Assembly: GCA_903895855.1 (NCBI GenBank) | Contig: CAITVN010000241.1 | Coordinates: 1-53,396, forward strand | Length of the DNA: 53,396 bases | Direction: 5' to 3' | DNA from: Oligoflexia bacterium | GTDB lineage: Bacteria; Bdellovibrionota; UBA1018 | Shown here: piece after piece, positions 18,328 to 28,174 of the stretch | Layout of the letters: the number at the start of each line of letters is the position of its first letter | Numbering within the stretch: position 1 is the first letter of the stretch | Made by a program: the position numbers and the translations under genes | The notes under the pieces: model-generated | The model's database searches: none | What the model saw: the letters and a program-made list of their open reading frames with translations, nothing else | What the model was told of the DNA's origin: nothing

Positions 18328-19923
18328 TCACTGATCTTGAATGCCCTTGATGAGTTCACGCAATTTTTCTGCCAAGGTCGACAAGCCACGAGCAGCATCT
18401 AATGTCTGACCTGCACCCGTCGCATTTTGATTTGAGGCAGTCGAAACTTTTTTCACCACTTCGGCAATGCCTTCAACTGCCTTATTCGACTCTTTCACTA
18501 CTCGAGCAACTTCATTAGTTGTCGCGGTTTGCTCTTCGATACTGGCCGCAATTGACATTGAGATACCATTCAATTTCTCAATCACAGTTGAAATACCGCC
18601 AATCGACTCAACCGCGCCTTGAGTGTCTTTCTGAATTCCTGAAATTCGGTTGGTGATGTCTTCGGTCGCTTTTGCAGTTTGCTTCGCCAATTCTTTCACT
18701 TCATTAGCAACCACAGCGAAACCTTTACCCGCCTCACCTGCCCGTGCGGCCTCAATGGTTGCATTAAGAGCCAACAAGTTGGTTTGCTGCGCAATTGAAC
18801 TAATTACCTTAATCACGTTTCCAATTTCAATACTGCTCTGGCCAAGGGTCGTGATCGTTTTATTGGTTTCTTGAGCGCGCCTTAAGGTTTCTTTCGAAAT
18901 ATTAGCCGCTTCAGCTGAATTTCTTGCAATCTCCTTAATCGAAGCCACCATTTCTTCGGTGTTCGTTGCAACGGTATGCACCCCTTTAGAGACTTCTTCG
19001 GTATTCGCTGACGCCAAGTTAGAGTGTTGCGATGTGACTTTTGCGTTTTCAGACAACTGAGTTGCGGTAGCCGAAAGTTCTTCAGCAGCGGCGCCCAACT
19101 GTTGAGACGTCTCTTCAAGAGTTCTGACCAATTTCTCTTTGGCAGTAATCAGCTCCCAGGTGACCATGGGGCCCATGTATTTCTTGTTATTGTCATACAT
19201 TCCCGTCACTAAAAGATCGAGAATCTGGTCGCCCAACTTAATTTTCGCACGGTGAGGAAAATTGGCATCATTGCTCAAGATTTTTCGAATCACGCCCGGA
19301 TTTTTATGAAAAATGTCAATACTCTTGCCGGTCAGCTCAGCGATTGGAAACGGTAGTAACCCCGCTTTTTCTAATACTTTTAAAGTGAGTGCACTCTTCT
19401 TATTCATATAGACCAGATTGAAATCAAGGTCGGCAGACATGATATTGACCGGCGCATTCTCCATCATCGAGTAGACTCGAGCGAGATTCGTCTCAGTTTC
19501 TAGCTTCTTGGTCACGATATCCCAAGCTACCATGATACCTGAATACTGTCGGCGCTCATCATAAACAGCAGTCGCTAAAAGCTCTAACTTCTCTGGCCCC
19601 AACTGAATAATCGCCTTATGAGGAAGGTTGCGATCATTTCCTAAAATTTTTCGCTGATGCGCTGGATTTTTGTGAAACACATCGATATTGGCACCAACCA
19701 TTTGATCTGCCGTGATGGGCATGTGTTTTTCAAGGGTCTTTAAGGTCTCATGACTTTTTCGATTGAGGTACCGAATATTGAAGTCGAGGTCGGCATACAT
19801 GATGTTGATGGGTGCATTTTCTAAGAGACCTAGCATCTCTTCTTTTGAATTAAACGCATCAGTTGCACTTTTGCCGATTTTTTTTACTTTTCCTAAATTT
19901 TCATTCATTGACTGCTCTTCCAT
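18328..19923 (-). CDS. Soluble methyl-accepting chemotaxis protein with two PAS domains
   Basis: 531 residues with no membrane helix or signal peptide, so a cytoplasmic receptor. Two PAS domains (about 28-140 and 150-265) are near duplicates: [20 protein letters not shown] matches [20 protein letters not shown], and [14 protein letters not shown] matches [14 protein letters not shown]. Signalling coiled coil from 270 to the end, with the hairpin tip [20 protein letters not shown] and [15 protein letters not shown], the CheA/CheW contact. Methylation sites probably lie in the flanking Ala/Glu/Gln helices. The family often senses redox, oxygen or metabolites through PAS, but no ligand residue (for example a heme His) can be claimed here. 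AAGGA precedes the ATG by about 7 nt. Confidence 0.95.
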   Translation of the reverse strand: MEEQSMNENLGKVKKIGKSATDAFNSKEEMLGLLENAPINIMYADLDFNIRYLNRKSHETLKTLEKHMPITADQMVGANIDVFHKNPAHQRKILGNDRNLPHKAIIQLGPEKLELLATAVYDERRQYSGIMVAWDIVTKKLETETNLARVYSMMENAPVNIMSADLDFNLVYMNKKSALTLKVLEKAGLLPFPIAELTGKSIDIFHKNPGVIRKILSNDANFPHRAKIKLGDQILDLLVTGMYDNNKKYMGPMVTWELITAKEKLVRTLEETSQQLGAAAEELSATATQLSENAKVTSQHSNLASANTEEVSKGVHTVATNTEEMVASIKEIARNSAEAANISKETLRRAQETNKTITTLGQSSIEIGNVIKVISSIAQQTNLLALNATIEAARAGEAGKGFAVVANEVKELAKQTAKATEDITNRISGIQKDTQGAVESIGGISTVIEKLNGISMSIAASIEEQTATTNEVARVVKESNKAVEGIAEVVKKVSTASNQNATGAGQTLDAARGLSTLAEKLRELIKGIQDQ

Positions 19924-19951
19924 GTTGCTTCCTTTCAGCTAATTTTACCGC

Positions 19952-20431
19952 TTATTTGTTAAGTTTTTCTGCAATTTTTTCGATATCCAAGATACTCAAC
20001 AGAGCCCCTTGTATTTTATAAATTCCAGCCATGTAAAGTTTGACAGATTCAGCAATGGTCTCAGGGGTACTCTCAAAGACCCCATCTTCTAACTCCATCA
20101 CATCACCCACCTGATCGATCAAAAGACTAAAAAGATTACCACCGAGGTTACACACCACGTTCATGTATTTAGTGGCGTCACTGTCGCCCAAGCCGAACAG
20201 TTCTCGTAGCCCCACAGCCGTTGCAATTTGGCCCCGTAGGTTAATCAGACCCTTGATGTAACTGGGTGCTAGAGGCACTACCGTCATTGACAGCGGCGGG
20301 GTAATCTCTTGTACCCTCATGACGTCAATTCCATACAGCCTACCGGCCACGAAGAACGTCGAGTATTGCCGCCGCTTTACCAAACTCAAAGGCGGCTTCG
20401 CAGATCCTGGGTTAGTTTCAACTGTCTCCAT
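19952..20431 (-). CDS. cheW: Chemotaxis adaptor CheW
   Basis: 159 residues, one CheW domain. Motifs: STFFVAGRLYGIDVMRVQEI, the SYIKGLINLRGQIATAVGLR core and LLIDQVGDVMEL. It links the receptor to CheA in the signalling array. AAAGGA lies about 9 nt before the ATG. It sits between cheA (40 bp) and the receptor gene (28 bp) in the same operon. The N-terminal 20 residues are a flexible extension. Confidence 0.95.
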   Translation of the reverse strand: METVETNPGSAKPPLSLVKRRQYSTFFVAGRLYGIDVMRVQEITPPLSMTVVPLAPSYIKGLINLRGQIATAVGLRELFGLGDSDATKYMNVVCNLGGNLFSLLIDQVGDVMELEDGVFESTPETIAESVKLYMAGIYKIQGALLSILDIEKIAEKLNK

Positions 20432-20471
20432 GACTCAAATCCTTTCATCCTAAATTCTGTGTCAAACCTAA

Positions 20472-23400
20472 CTACTTAAGCACCTTCGCTACGGTTTCGA
20501 GTAGTTGATCAGCCTTCAGCTTCTCAAGGTAGAAGTTGAATCCAGCCTCAATACCCCTTTTTTGATCAATCTCTCTAAATCGGGTGGTAATGGCAATCAT
20601 CGGCAATTTTTCAAATCGTTTATCTTTTCGCACATTCAACGCCAAATCAAAGCCACCCATTTTTGGCATTTCGATATCAGACAAAATCATCTGATAAGTA
20701 CCGACTGGCGCCTGATCAAGCATTTGCAAAGCAAGCTCTCCGTTTTCGGCGTGAGCCACTTCGTATCCAGCGGCAACTAGCACCTTCATGACTTGCTTTT
20801 TGAAAAAAATCGTGTCTTCGGCAAAAAGTATTCTGCCTTTTCCTGCTTGCCCAACAGTGCCTTGGACCAGAACTTGCGCTGAATGTGAGCCCGAGGCCCC
20901 TTGATTAGTGGCTCGAATCTGAGTGCGACCTGCTGAATCAGATCCATCAATGATGTTGTCAATAATCGCCAAGACATCAACCACGACCGAAATCTCTTCA
21001 CCGCTTAAAATATTACCTAAAATACCGATAGTTTCTTTTAAAGGTTCTTGAATATTGCCTTCTACATTTCTGACATCGATGATGTCATTCACTTCGACTC
21101 CGAATGAACGATTTCTCTTGTTCACCACTACTACCGTGATCTTTTCGGTTTTTTTCTGTTCTGCAGGCGGCGCAAAACCCAAAAATTCATTCAAAGAGAT
21201 CAGAGGCAAAATACTCTCTCGATACCTAACGATGCGCTGTTTGCCCGAAAGCTCAATTTTTGCGCGCGAAAATTCTTCTAGGCGATGCACTAAACACAGA
21301 GGCATCGAAAACACACCTGCGGGGTTTAGCGAGAAAAAGAGCAGCTCTTGCGAATCAATCGGCCGATCAGAAGTGACAACTTTTCTATGCATATCAGCAC
21401 TTTCAGCTCTGCGCGAATTTTCGGCAAACACATGGCCGCGTTGCGAGAGTCCAACGACATCGATAATCAACGCCACACTTCCATCGCCCATGATGGTGGC
21501 ACCAGAATAGGTACCCAATGATTTCAGAAAACTACAGATCGGTTTAACGACGATATCAGCGGTATCTTTAATTTCATCAACCACTAAACCAAAACTATCA
21601 CCGTCGGCATCGAGAACCACGATATTGGTTGCCGAAGTCATTTTTACCCTTTTTTCGTCAAGAACTTCATTCCAAAGTACTTCGCCAAACGAAATGAGGG
21701 GCAAGAGTTTTCCTCTGAGTCGAAACACTGGCTTACCTTGCAAGTACTCAATTTCGAGCTGCGTCTCAATGTCTTCACCTCTCTCAACCCTAACCAACTC
21801 TAAGAGTTTAATTTGTGGAATAGCAAACTGTTCGCCATTTGAATTGACGATCATGGCAGGCACAATGGCGAGAGTCAGTGGAATTTTGAGCCGAATGACC
21901 ATTCCTTTGCCAGGAAACGACGTCACATCAATCACACCACCCACTCGCTCAATGTTGGTCTTCACGACATCCATGCCCACACCGCGCCCCGAAAGCTCAC
22001 TGACTGCGGCAGCGGTCGAAAACCCAGGCATAAAAATAATTTGCGAAATTTCTCTCTCAGTCAAAGTCTGAGCCCTTTCAACTGAAAAAAGTTTCTTTTC
22101 AATCGCTTTACTCACAATTCGTTGACTGTCTAAGCCTTTACCATCGTCACGAATTTCAATGACAACCTGCCCACCCTCTTGAAAGGCGCGAATCGTGATC
22201 GTTCCTTGTTCGGGTTTGCCGGCTTTTTTTCGATCTGCTGGCAACTCAATGCCGTGATCACACGAATTTCTAATGATATGCGTGAGCGGATCTTTCACAG
22301 CTTCAAGCAAAGTACGATCTAACTCAGTTTCAATGCCCTCTAATACCAGCTCAATTTTCTTATTAACATCTTTGGCAATGTCGCGAACCACACGCTGAAA
22401 CCGCGACAAAATGGTACCTATCGGTTGCATGCGAGTTTTCATGACCTCACCTTGCAACTCTGAGGTCACGACATCGAGGCGTTGGCTCAAATTCAAAAAA
22501 GTATAATCATCGCTGTCATGCGAATACTGCAACACTTGATTTCTGACGAGAACCATTTCGCCCACGAGGTTCATCAGCTTATCAAGCAGCGAAACTTGCA
22601 CTCGAACCGTACTCGATTCTGCCGAGGCTGCAGAAGGCTGCGCTTGGCCCCCGGGCACCTGCCCGACCGAAGTGGCCACTTGCAAAGTTGACGGTTCTTC
22701 AGATTTGGCTAATTCAGACATAGGCTCTGCCTTTTTTTGTAATAATTGACCAGCATTAGGATCAATCGGTTTGGTCGAAACAGTCTGAGTGATGTCTGGC
22801 GGTGCCACTGCCTTAAATTCTGGTGCTGCCACGGCTTTAACTTCTGGCGCTGCCACTACCTTAACTTCTGGCGCTGCCACTACCTTAACTTCTGGCTTCG
22901 CCACTGTTTGACTGAGTGGTTTTAGCTCAACTACTGTTTCAGATTTCTTTTGTGATTCCGGCAACGGTTCGCCTGTCTTGAGTCCGAACACGCTCACTGC
23001 CGACTCTAGAGAACCCAAATCTGCGATGTTACCTGAAAAATCTGGCCTAAACTCTGCACCAAATCGGTTAACCGCAGATTCAATCAGCCTAGCCAGAATG
23101 GTATGATAAACTTCTTTTTCACTTTCAGTTCTGGTACCCTGAACAGCCGTTGTTCCAATTTTTCGTACTAGACCCTCAATTTGATCGATTGCTTTAAAAA
23201 GGGCATCAAAAAGCGAAACATCCAAATTCACATGAATTCTTCTGATGGGTTCTAAAGATGCTTCAATTGCATGCGCAATATGAGCTATCTCCATGAATCC
23301 AAAGAGCTGAGACGACCCTTTCAGCGTGTGCATATCTCGATAGAGGGCATCGAGAATCTCAGCACTGGGCACTTCTACGAAGCCCTGTTTTTCTAGGGCT

Positions 23401-23486
23401 CCCAGATTTTGACTGAATCTCTGCAAGATTTCTTCTGCTTCACTGCGATACTCAGCGATGACAGCTTCTGATGGAGCATATGACAT
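20472..23486 (-). CDS. cheA: Chemotaxis histidine kinase CheA with two CheW domains and C-terminal receiver
   Basis: 1004 residues. Hpt 5-110 with His53 (DMHTLKGSSQLFGF); a region 115-180 that is not an obvious P2; a low-complexity linker 195-290 containing a tandem octapeptide; dimerisation domain from 292 (STVRVQVSLLDKLMNLVGEM); HATPase with HIIRNSCDHGIELP, IRDDGKGLD and SELSGRGVGMDVV; a first CheW domain about 545-680; a second about 705-845; a receiver 880-1004 (Asp in MILSDIEMPKMGG, Lys in YLEKL). It should autophosphorylate His53 and pass phosphate to its own receiver, CheY and CheB. It is the first gene of the minus-strand operon cheA-cheW-mcp-cheB-(MshEN)-cheY-cheR. All catalytic boxes are intact. 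Confidence 0.96.
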   Translation of the reverse strand: MSYAPSEAVIAEYRSEAEEILQRFSQNLGALEKQGFVEVPSAEILDALYRDMHTLKGSSQLFGFMEIAHIAHAIEASLEPIRRIHVNLDVSLFDALFKAIDQIEGLVRKIGTTAVQGTRTESEKEVYHTILARLIESAVNRFGAEFRPDFSGNIADLGSLESAVSVFGLKTGEPLPESQKKSETVVELKPLSQTVAKPEVKVVAAPEVKVVAAPEVKAVAAPEFKAVAPPDITQTVSTKPIDPNAGQLLQKKAEPMSELAKSEEPSTLQVATSVGQVPGGQAQPSAASAESSTVRVQVSLLDKLMNLVGEMVLVRNQVLQYSHDSDDYTFLNLSQRLDVVTSELQGEVMKTRMQPIGTILSRFQRVVRDIAKDVNKKIELVLEGIETELDRTLLEAVKDPLTHIIRNSCDHGIELPADRKKAGKPEQGTITIRAFQEGGQVVIEIRDDGKGLDSQRIVSKAIEKKLFSVERAQTLTEREISQIIFMPGFSTAAAVSELSGRGVGMDVVKTNIERVGGVIDVTSFPGKGMVIRLKIPLTLAIVPAMIVNSNGEQFAIPQIKLLELVRVERGEDIETQLEIEYLQGKPVFRLRGKLLPLISFGEVLWNEVLDEKRVKMTSATNIVVLDADGDSFGLVVDEIKDTADIVVKPICSFLKSLGTYSGATIMGDGSVALIIDVVGLSQRGHVFAENSRRAESADMHRKVVTSDRPIDSQELLFFSLNPAGVFSMPLCLVHRLEEFSRAKIELSGKQRIVRYRESILPLISLNEFLGFAPPAEQKKTEKITVVVVNKRNRSFGVEVNDIIDVRNVEGNIQEPLKETIGILGNILSGEEISVVVDVLAIIDNIIDGSDSAGRTQIRATNQGASGSHSAQVLVQGTVGQAGKGRILFAEDTIFFKKQVMKVLVAAGYEVAHAENGELALQMLDQAPVGTYQMILSDIEMPKMGGFDLALNVRKDKRFEKLPMIAITTRFREIDQKRGIEAGFNFYLEKLKADQLLETVAKVLK
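22797..22892 (-). repeat. 24-bp tandem repeat inside cheA (four octapeptide units)
   Basis: Four imperfect 24-bp units encode PEVKVVAA, PEVKVVAA, PEVKAVAA and PEFKAVAP in the linker between the Hpt region and the dimerisation domain. The units differ by a few substitutions and stay in frame. Copy-number change would alter tether length without disturbing folded domains. Confidence 0.85.
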
Positions 23487-23692
23487 AGCGACTATTCACT
23501 TTCCTTCTAGACTATAAATTTACGGCAGGTATTGGCAAAATTGATATTCTTTTTTTGTGATTGATTGCTTTTTACACGCCAGAAACTTGACGTTTAATTG
23601 AGCTATTCTTTTTTTACACACCACGAAAAGGTAATGCTTCCAAAAAAAATAGAAGCTATGTAAGAATAGAGCGACGAGGGACATTAGCTCAC

Positions 23693-24703
23693 ATGGGTAT
23701 CGACTTTTCTGAAGAAGAACTGCAAGAGTTTCGAAACGAGGCGAGTGAGCTACTCGACCAAGCCGAAACTCAACTCATGACGATGGATCAGACTACTGAC
23801 TTCAATACTAGCTATGACGCTACCTTCAGAGTTTTTCACAGTCTAAAGGGCGGCGCCGGAATGCTCGGCATGGAAGATTTGCAACATCACATGCACAAGC
23901 TAGAGACGCAATTTCAGAACTTTAAAGCAATAGGTAAGATTTCGAACGAAGATTGCAGTTATTTTCTCAGAGGCGTTGATAGCTCTCGAAAACTTTTGCG
24001 CGGCGATAAAATGAGCGAGTTCAACTACTCGCTACCCAGCGCCAGTAGCGGCAGTGATGAAGCCCTTCGGGCGGCTACCAGTGCGGAAAAGTCAGAGATT
24101 GAACCCCCAGCAATCCAAAACAGCTTACCAACATCAGCGCAGCCGGGTATCGAAAGTTCAAATAAAAATGCGCGCATTTACGTGGTCGATGACGAGCCAG
24201 ACCTTGTCGATATTTTAACTGAAATGCTGTCTGAGAGTGGATTTAATGTGCGCGGATTTTCAGACCCATTGGTATTCATGAACACCCTCGCTAAAGAGCC
24301 TCCCGATTTGGTGTGTTCTGATATGAAAATGCCAAACGTCACCGGACTCGATGTCTTACAGAAAGTATTTGAAACCGATCCGAGCATTCCCGTTATCTTC
24401 ATTACGGGCCACATCACAAAAGAGCTCGTGATTGATTCGCTGAAATACGGCGTCTATGGCATTATTGAGAAACCATTCAATTCAACCGAAGTTTTGCAGG
24501 TTGTCACAAATGCCGCAAAAAGAAGCACTCTGAACCGCCTCGTCAATCGATCGATTAACCTCATTTTGTATCAATTTTCTGATCTCGATGAATTTTTAGA
24601 AAAAGAAGGAAAACATCAGATCCGAAAAACGATGACTGATGAACTGAAGTACCTACTCGAGGCTCGCCGAGAATTACAGCTTCTCTCAAAATCGAAAAGA
24701 TAA
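23693..24703 (+). CDS. Hpt-receiver phosphorelay protein with C-terminal helical domain
   Basis: 336 residues. Hpt 8-105 with His49 (TFRVFHSLKGGAGMLG); a Ser/Ala-rich linker 113-158; receiver 160-280 with Asp166-Asp167 (VVDDEPD), phospho-acceptor Asp210 (LVCSDMKMPNVTG), Thr238 (VIFITGH) and Lys260 (IIEKPF). The last 55 residues are charged helices (LNRLVNRSINLILYQFSDLD onward). It has no DNA-binding or enzymatic output, so it probably shuttles phosphate. It is divergent from cheA across a 206-bp intergenic region and shares its Hpt style. A short hairpin terminator follows. Confidence 0.9.
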   Translation: MGIDFSEEELQEFRNEASELLDQAETQLMTMDQTTDFNTSYDATFRVFHSLKGGAGMLGMEDLQHHMHKLETQFQNFKAIGKISNEDCSYFLRGVDSSRKLLRGDKMSEFNYSLPSASSGSDEALRAATSAEKSEIEPPAIQNSLPTSAQPGIESSNKNARIYVVDDEPDLVDILTEMLSESGFNVRGFSDPLVFMNTLAKEPPDLVCSDMKMPNVTGLDVLQKVFETDPSIPVIFITGHITKELVIDSLKYGVYGIIEKPFNSTEVLQVVTNAAKRSTLNRLVNRSINLILYQFSDLDEFLEKEGKHQIRKTMTDELKYLLEARRELQLLSKSKR

Positions 24704-24708
24704 GATGC

Positions 24709-24728
24709 CTTTGCCCCAGCAAAGTTTT
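24709..24728 (+). terminator. Short intrinsic terminator after the Hpt-receiver gene
   Basis: CTTTGC-CCCA-GCAAAG hairpin followed by TTTT, six bases past the stop codon. The stem is short but correctly placed between convergent genes. Confidence 0.55.
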
Positions 24729-24772
24729 GTGGCGCAGGCACCTACCTAGCCGTGTAGATCATACAATACCAA

Positions 24773-26440
24773 TCAATGTGAGTAGTACTTAACGGCTACC
24801 GCAGCTTGGCGGTCAGCCTGACTCACCCGATATCCGGTACGAGAGCGCCTACCCACTTTTTTCTTTTTCTTCGATTTTTCAGGCGGGTCTCGCACTTCGA
24901 GTGAAGCCAGACTTCGAGATCGATCAGTCGGTACGGGCAACAATATACGCATGCCTTTTCGCAACGTTTTTTTAGCAGAGATACCGTTTAGGTCGGCAAT
25001 CGGGTCAACCTTAATGCCAAATTTTCTAGCCACTTTTGCAATCGTGTCTCCGTTAGCGACTTTATGAGCCAGAAATTCAACCCGTCTCTTGTAACCTGGT
25101 GAATTGTATTCAAGTAAAAATTTATCACGAAGCTGCATGGGTAATTTGATTCGATACGATCCCACATTAGGAGGGGTACACCAACGAGTGAGTTCAGGAT
25201 TCAAACCCTTCACAGTACCGTAAGCTAAGCCAGAAGCCCTAGCTACCTGCAAGAGATCGGCGGGGCTTTGCACCTCAAACTCAGCCAGCTGTTCACCCGA
25301 AATCACCCCTTGCTTACTCACCACTGGCATCGGAATGAGGCGCGCCTTTTCAACCTGCGAATTGGCACCAGCACTTAAAGGAAGCGATGCCGTCACAACC
25401 TCTTCAGGCGAAACTTCAAATTCGTCTGCGAGTGTTTTCAAATTGTCTGAATCAGCCACCTCTGAGCCACGGCGTTTACCTTCAGCTCCTTGACTACTCA
25501 AATCATCTCTTTGGTCATTACCACCCACTTCGATCTTGACGACCTCACCGTCTCCGGCAACCGCCTCACCTGGTTTCGGTAGTCCTGCAGGCGGATCAAA
25601 ACCAAACTGCGTGCGATTCTTTGCAACGATGGCGGCAGCAATGATTTTCGGAACATAGTCACGGGTCTCTGGCTTAAGGAATCGATGCCTCGCCAACGCC
25701 CAAAAATCTTTTGTTCCATAGCGGCGAATGGCTCGAGCGATCTTGGCCTCGCCTGAATTATAAGACGCGGCCGCCAACTCCCAACTTTGATACATTGAAT
25801 AAAGGTCTCTCAAGTACTCTAAGGCTGCAACGGTTGACTTCTGGGTATCTCTACGTTCATCGACCCACCAGTTCACCATTAAGCCATAACGTCGTCCAGT
25901 GGCAGGAATGAACTGCCAAGGCCCAACTGCTTTTGCTTGCGACCTAGCGTGATTGTTAAACCCACTCTCAATCATCGCCAAATAAACGAGATCTTCAGGC
26001 ATTCCATGACTCTTTAAAATCGGAACGATAAAGGGAATGAAATATTCGGAGCGCTCAAGGTACTTTACGAAGTGTTTTCGTCCACGACCTTGAAAGTAAT
26101 CAACCCAATAGAGAACTCGAGAATTAATCGTAATCGGAAAATCAAACTGCACATTTTCTAGTTTCATGCCGTTGATCGTCAGCCCGGCATACTTCGCAGG
26201 TGATTCAGGCTTTGGCACAGTTTTCTGAACTGACGGCCCATTTCGATCTTTGATTTCTAAGTTTTCGATCGAAACCGGTTTCGACAGCCCACTCAGAGGT
26301 GCACCCACGCCTGACGGGATCGACGTTGCTGGTGTTTTTTGCGCTACCTGAGGCGTCGCACACCCCGCAAGAAAAACCAATGCCGCACAATAAACGGTAA
26401 GAACCCAATGCCATCCTCTGCTTTGAGTGTTTTGATTCAA
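24773..26440 (-). CDS. MltD-like membrane-bound lytic transglycosylase lipoprotein with LysM
   Basis: 555 residues. A lipoprotein signal ends in LVFLAGC (lipidated Cys27). The SLT domain (about 135-280) has catalytic Glu158 (YLAMIESGFNNHA) plus AVGPWQFIPATGRRYGL and AAASYNSGEAKI. A degenerate LysM-like region near 391-434 (LNPELTRWCTPP) and a clear LysM at 457-503 (VANGDTIAKVARKFGI) bind peptidoglycan. The enzyme cuts glycan strands, leaving 1,6-anhydroMurNAc, probably at the outer-membrane inner leaflet. TTG 26440 is the best start; GGGGGTCAG precedes it. The tail (520-550) is Lys/Arg-rich. The C-terminal part of MltD-type proteins usually carries several LysMs. Confidence 0.9.
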   Translation of the reverse strand: MNQNTQSRGWHWVLTVYCAALVFLAGCATPQVAQKTPATSIPSGVGAPLSGLSKPVSIENLEIKDRNGPSVQKTVPKPESPAKYAGLTINGMKLENVQFDFPITINSRVLYWVDYFQGRGRKHFVKYLERSEYFIPFIVPILKSHGMPEDLVYLAMIESGFNNHARSQAKAVGPWQFIPATGRRYGLMVNWWVDERRDTQKSTVAALEYLRDLYSMYQSWELAAASYNSGEAKIARAIRRYGTKDFWALARHRFLKPETRDYVPKIIAAAIVAKNRTQFGFDPPAGLPKPGEAVAGDGEVVKIEVGGNDQRDDLSSQGAEGKRRGSEVADSDNLKTLADEFEVSPEEVVTASLPLSAGANSQVEKARLIPMPVVSKQGVISGEQLAEFEVQSPADLLQVARASGLAYGTVKGLNPELTRWCTPPNVGSYRIKLPMQLRDKFLLEYNSPGYKRRVEFLAHKVANGDTIAKVARKFGIKVDPIADLNGISAKKTLRKGMRILLPVPTDRSRSLASLEVRDPPEKSKKKKKVGRRSRTGYRVSQADRQAAVAVKYYSH

Positions 26441-26582
26441 CTGACCCCCAAACCGAAACTCACTAATTAGTTTCCCAACAAAATACCCATTGGGTTCGAA
26501 CAGTGTAACGAATGCAAAATTGGATTGTCAAATCGAGAAACCTTTTTATTGGATTCGCCAAAAAATTGACAACAATTACAAA

Positions 26583-27515
26583 TCACTCAATAGGCTCCAA
26601 ACTCAAACGACTGGACTCCTGGGGGGCAACCGCTTCACCGGCTGGTATTCGGCTCTGGCTATTTTTCCACAAAAATACTTGACTCAGCTCTTCATCATTA
26701 AGTGAAACGCGCCCTATTTCAGACAAGAAGAGGTTTTTCATGAACTGAATTCTTTGACTATTGATCTTATCGTTCGATAAAGACGAGTCGACAACCTCAG
26801 ATGAAGACTGTCTGGATTGCAGGTCTATTTCGGCCATCAACCCCAAGTAGTTTTGCAGTTTAAACTCAAGAGGCGCTGAATCTTGTCTGTCAATCGCCAA
26901 AGTTAGCGCCTTTTTTTTCGTATTTTTTTCACTTATTTGCAGCACCAAATTTTTTTTTCCCGACTCATTAACATTGAAATCCAGAAGTTCTCCAAACAAG
27001 CTCACGCGCCTAGTTGAATTCGGGGTCTGCATTCTCTGCCTTAGGTACCGCAGACCAACGAGCCTGAGATACTCTTGAGAGGGAAGAGCCAATTGAAAGT
27101 TTGCACGAACCTGAAAATCCTGGTCGACTCGAATCATTTCTTTTACCCTGTCGCGATGATCTTCAGAAATGGCGATCACCTCCAAAACTTCAGGACTCTG
27201 AGATCGTATTTGAATGCTAAACTGATGACTGATTGCTTTTGGAATTTGAATTTCAAGCTTCGAAAGTAATCTTGTGTACGATCCGTGAGCTGCATAAAAT
27301 GCATTTTCGTAGACAATGACTCGATCGAGCCATTCAAGTAATTGAACTTTGGTAGCCGCAGACGCTTCATAACTTTCTGAATTTGCGTTTGAGCGAAGAA
27401 TGAGCTCGGCTGAATTGACTGAATCGATCGTTCTATCTTGCAGCCACAGGTTCGACCAAAGGGCGTGGGCACCAAAAAGCAGAACTATCAGGAGAAAAGC
27501 AGCGTACTGACGCAT
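26583..27515 (-). CDS. Membrane-anchored protein of unknown function
   Basis: 310 residues from ATG 27515 (TTG 27539 possible; neither has a good Shine-Dalgarno). A single N-terminal helix (YAAFLLIVLLFGAHALW) anchors a periplasmic domain. The segment VYENAFYAAHGSYTRLLSKL resembles the region after the pilin helix in type IV pilin-like proteins, but the rest does not clearly follow. The C-terminal third has Ser/Gln/Glu-rich polar stretches. I recognise no family. It lies between the transglycosylase and DUF507 genes on the same strand, with 140-180 bp gaps. Confidence 0.7.
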   Translation of the reverse strand: MRQYAAFLLIVLLFGAHALWSNLWLQDRTIDSVNSAELILRSNANSESYEASAATKVQLLEWLDRVIVYENAFYAAHGSYTRLLSKLEIQIPKAISHQFSIQIRSQSPEVLEVIAISEDHRDRVKEMIRVDQDFQVRANFQLALPSQEYLRLVGLRYLRQRMQTPNSTRRVSLFGELLDFNVNESGKKNLVLQISEKNTKKKALTLAIDRQDSAPLEFKLQNYLGLMAEIDLQSRQSSSEVVDSSLSNDKINSQRIQFMKNLFLSEIGRVSLNDEELSQVFLWKNSQSRIPAGEAVAPQESSRLSLEPIE

Positions 27516-27694
27516 AATGGCATTTACATTGAAATGCAAACACTATGCCTAAAAAAGTAACACTGTTATACAAACTTAACCTATAAAATACAACTAGTTA
27601 CGCTCAGAAATCAAAGAACAGGCCCTATATGCCCAAAACTGTTCTGTTTATTTAATTATCACTGAACACACCTTAGACAGTAAGTAAACATCAC

Positions 27695-28141
27695 CTAATG
27701 AACTTGCTTAGGATCAAATTTCTTGATGACTTCGACGATTTTTTGCTCAACTTCGTCGTCTGCTTCGTAAACATCATCAATATGAGACGACCTCATAAAA
27801 TACGAGGCGATCGAATTCGCGACATATTTTACCGGCTTTTGAAAATAAAAACCATTCAGCTCATCATCGCCAAAACTGGCCCGCACAATCGCACGAGCCG
27901 CTTTAAATTGATCTGATTCACTAAACTGAGAATCTTTGAGGGCCTCGACACTAGCACCAATTCGGGCTAGCGCACGCTCTCTCAGGTCTTGATCGGTGAG
28001 TACCACCGGACCAATCAAATGAAAGACTTCATCAGCAATCACTTGCCTAAGACGAGCCGCAAATGAAATGACCTTCTGATTTTCTAGCCGCGAAATAATG
28101 CTCTTACAAAGCAAACGCACTGACTCTCGTTCGGTCATCAT
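27695..28141 (-). CDS. DUF507 family protein
   Basis: 148 residues, small, acidic and helical. Residues 15-75 and 100-148 match my recollection of DUF507 (PF04368): an early LENQKVISFAARLRQVIADE and a conserved C-terminal helix ending IVEVIKKFDPK. The biochemical function is unknown. GAGGAG lies 10 nt before the ATG. It is 33 bp downstream of murJ and probably cotranscribed with it. Confidence 0.72.
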   Translation of the reverse strand: MMTERESVRLLCKSIISRLENQKVISFAARLRQVIADEVFHLIGPVVLTDQDLRERALARIGASVEALKDSQFSESDQFKAARAIVRASFGDDELNGFYFQKPVKYVANSIASYFMRSSHIDDVYEADDEVEQKIVEVIKKFDPKQVH

Positions 28142-28174
28142 CGCTATAAATCTCCTCTTGTTTTATAGTCTATC

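Noticed and set aside
21055..22071. Two plus-strand open frames (151 and 148 codons).
   Set aside because: They lie opposite the well-conserved HATPase and CheW domains of cheA and show no family features.
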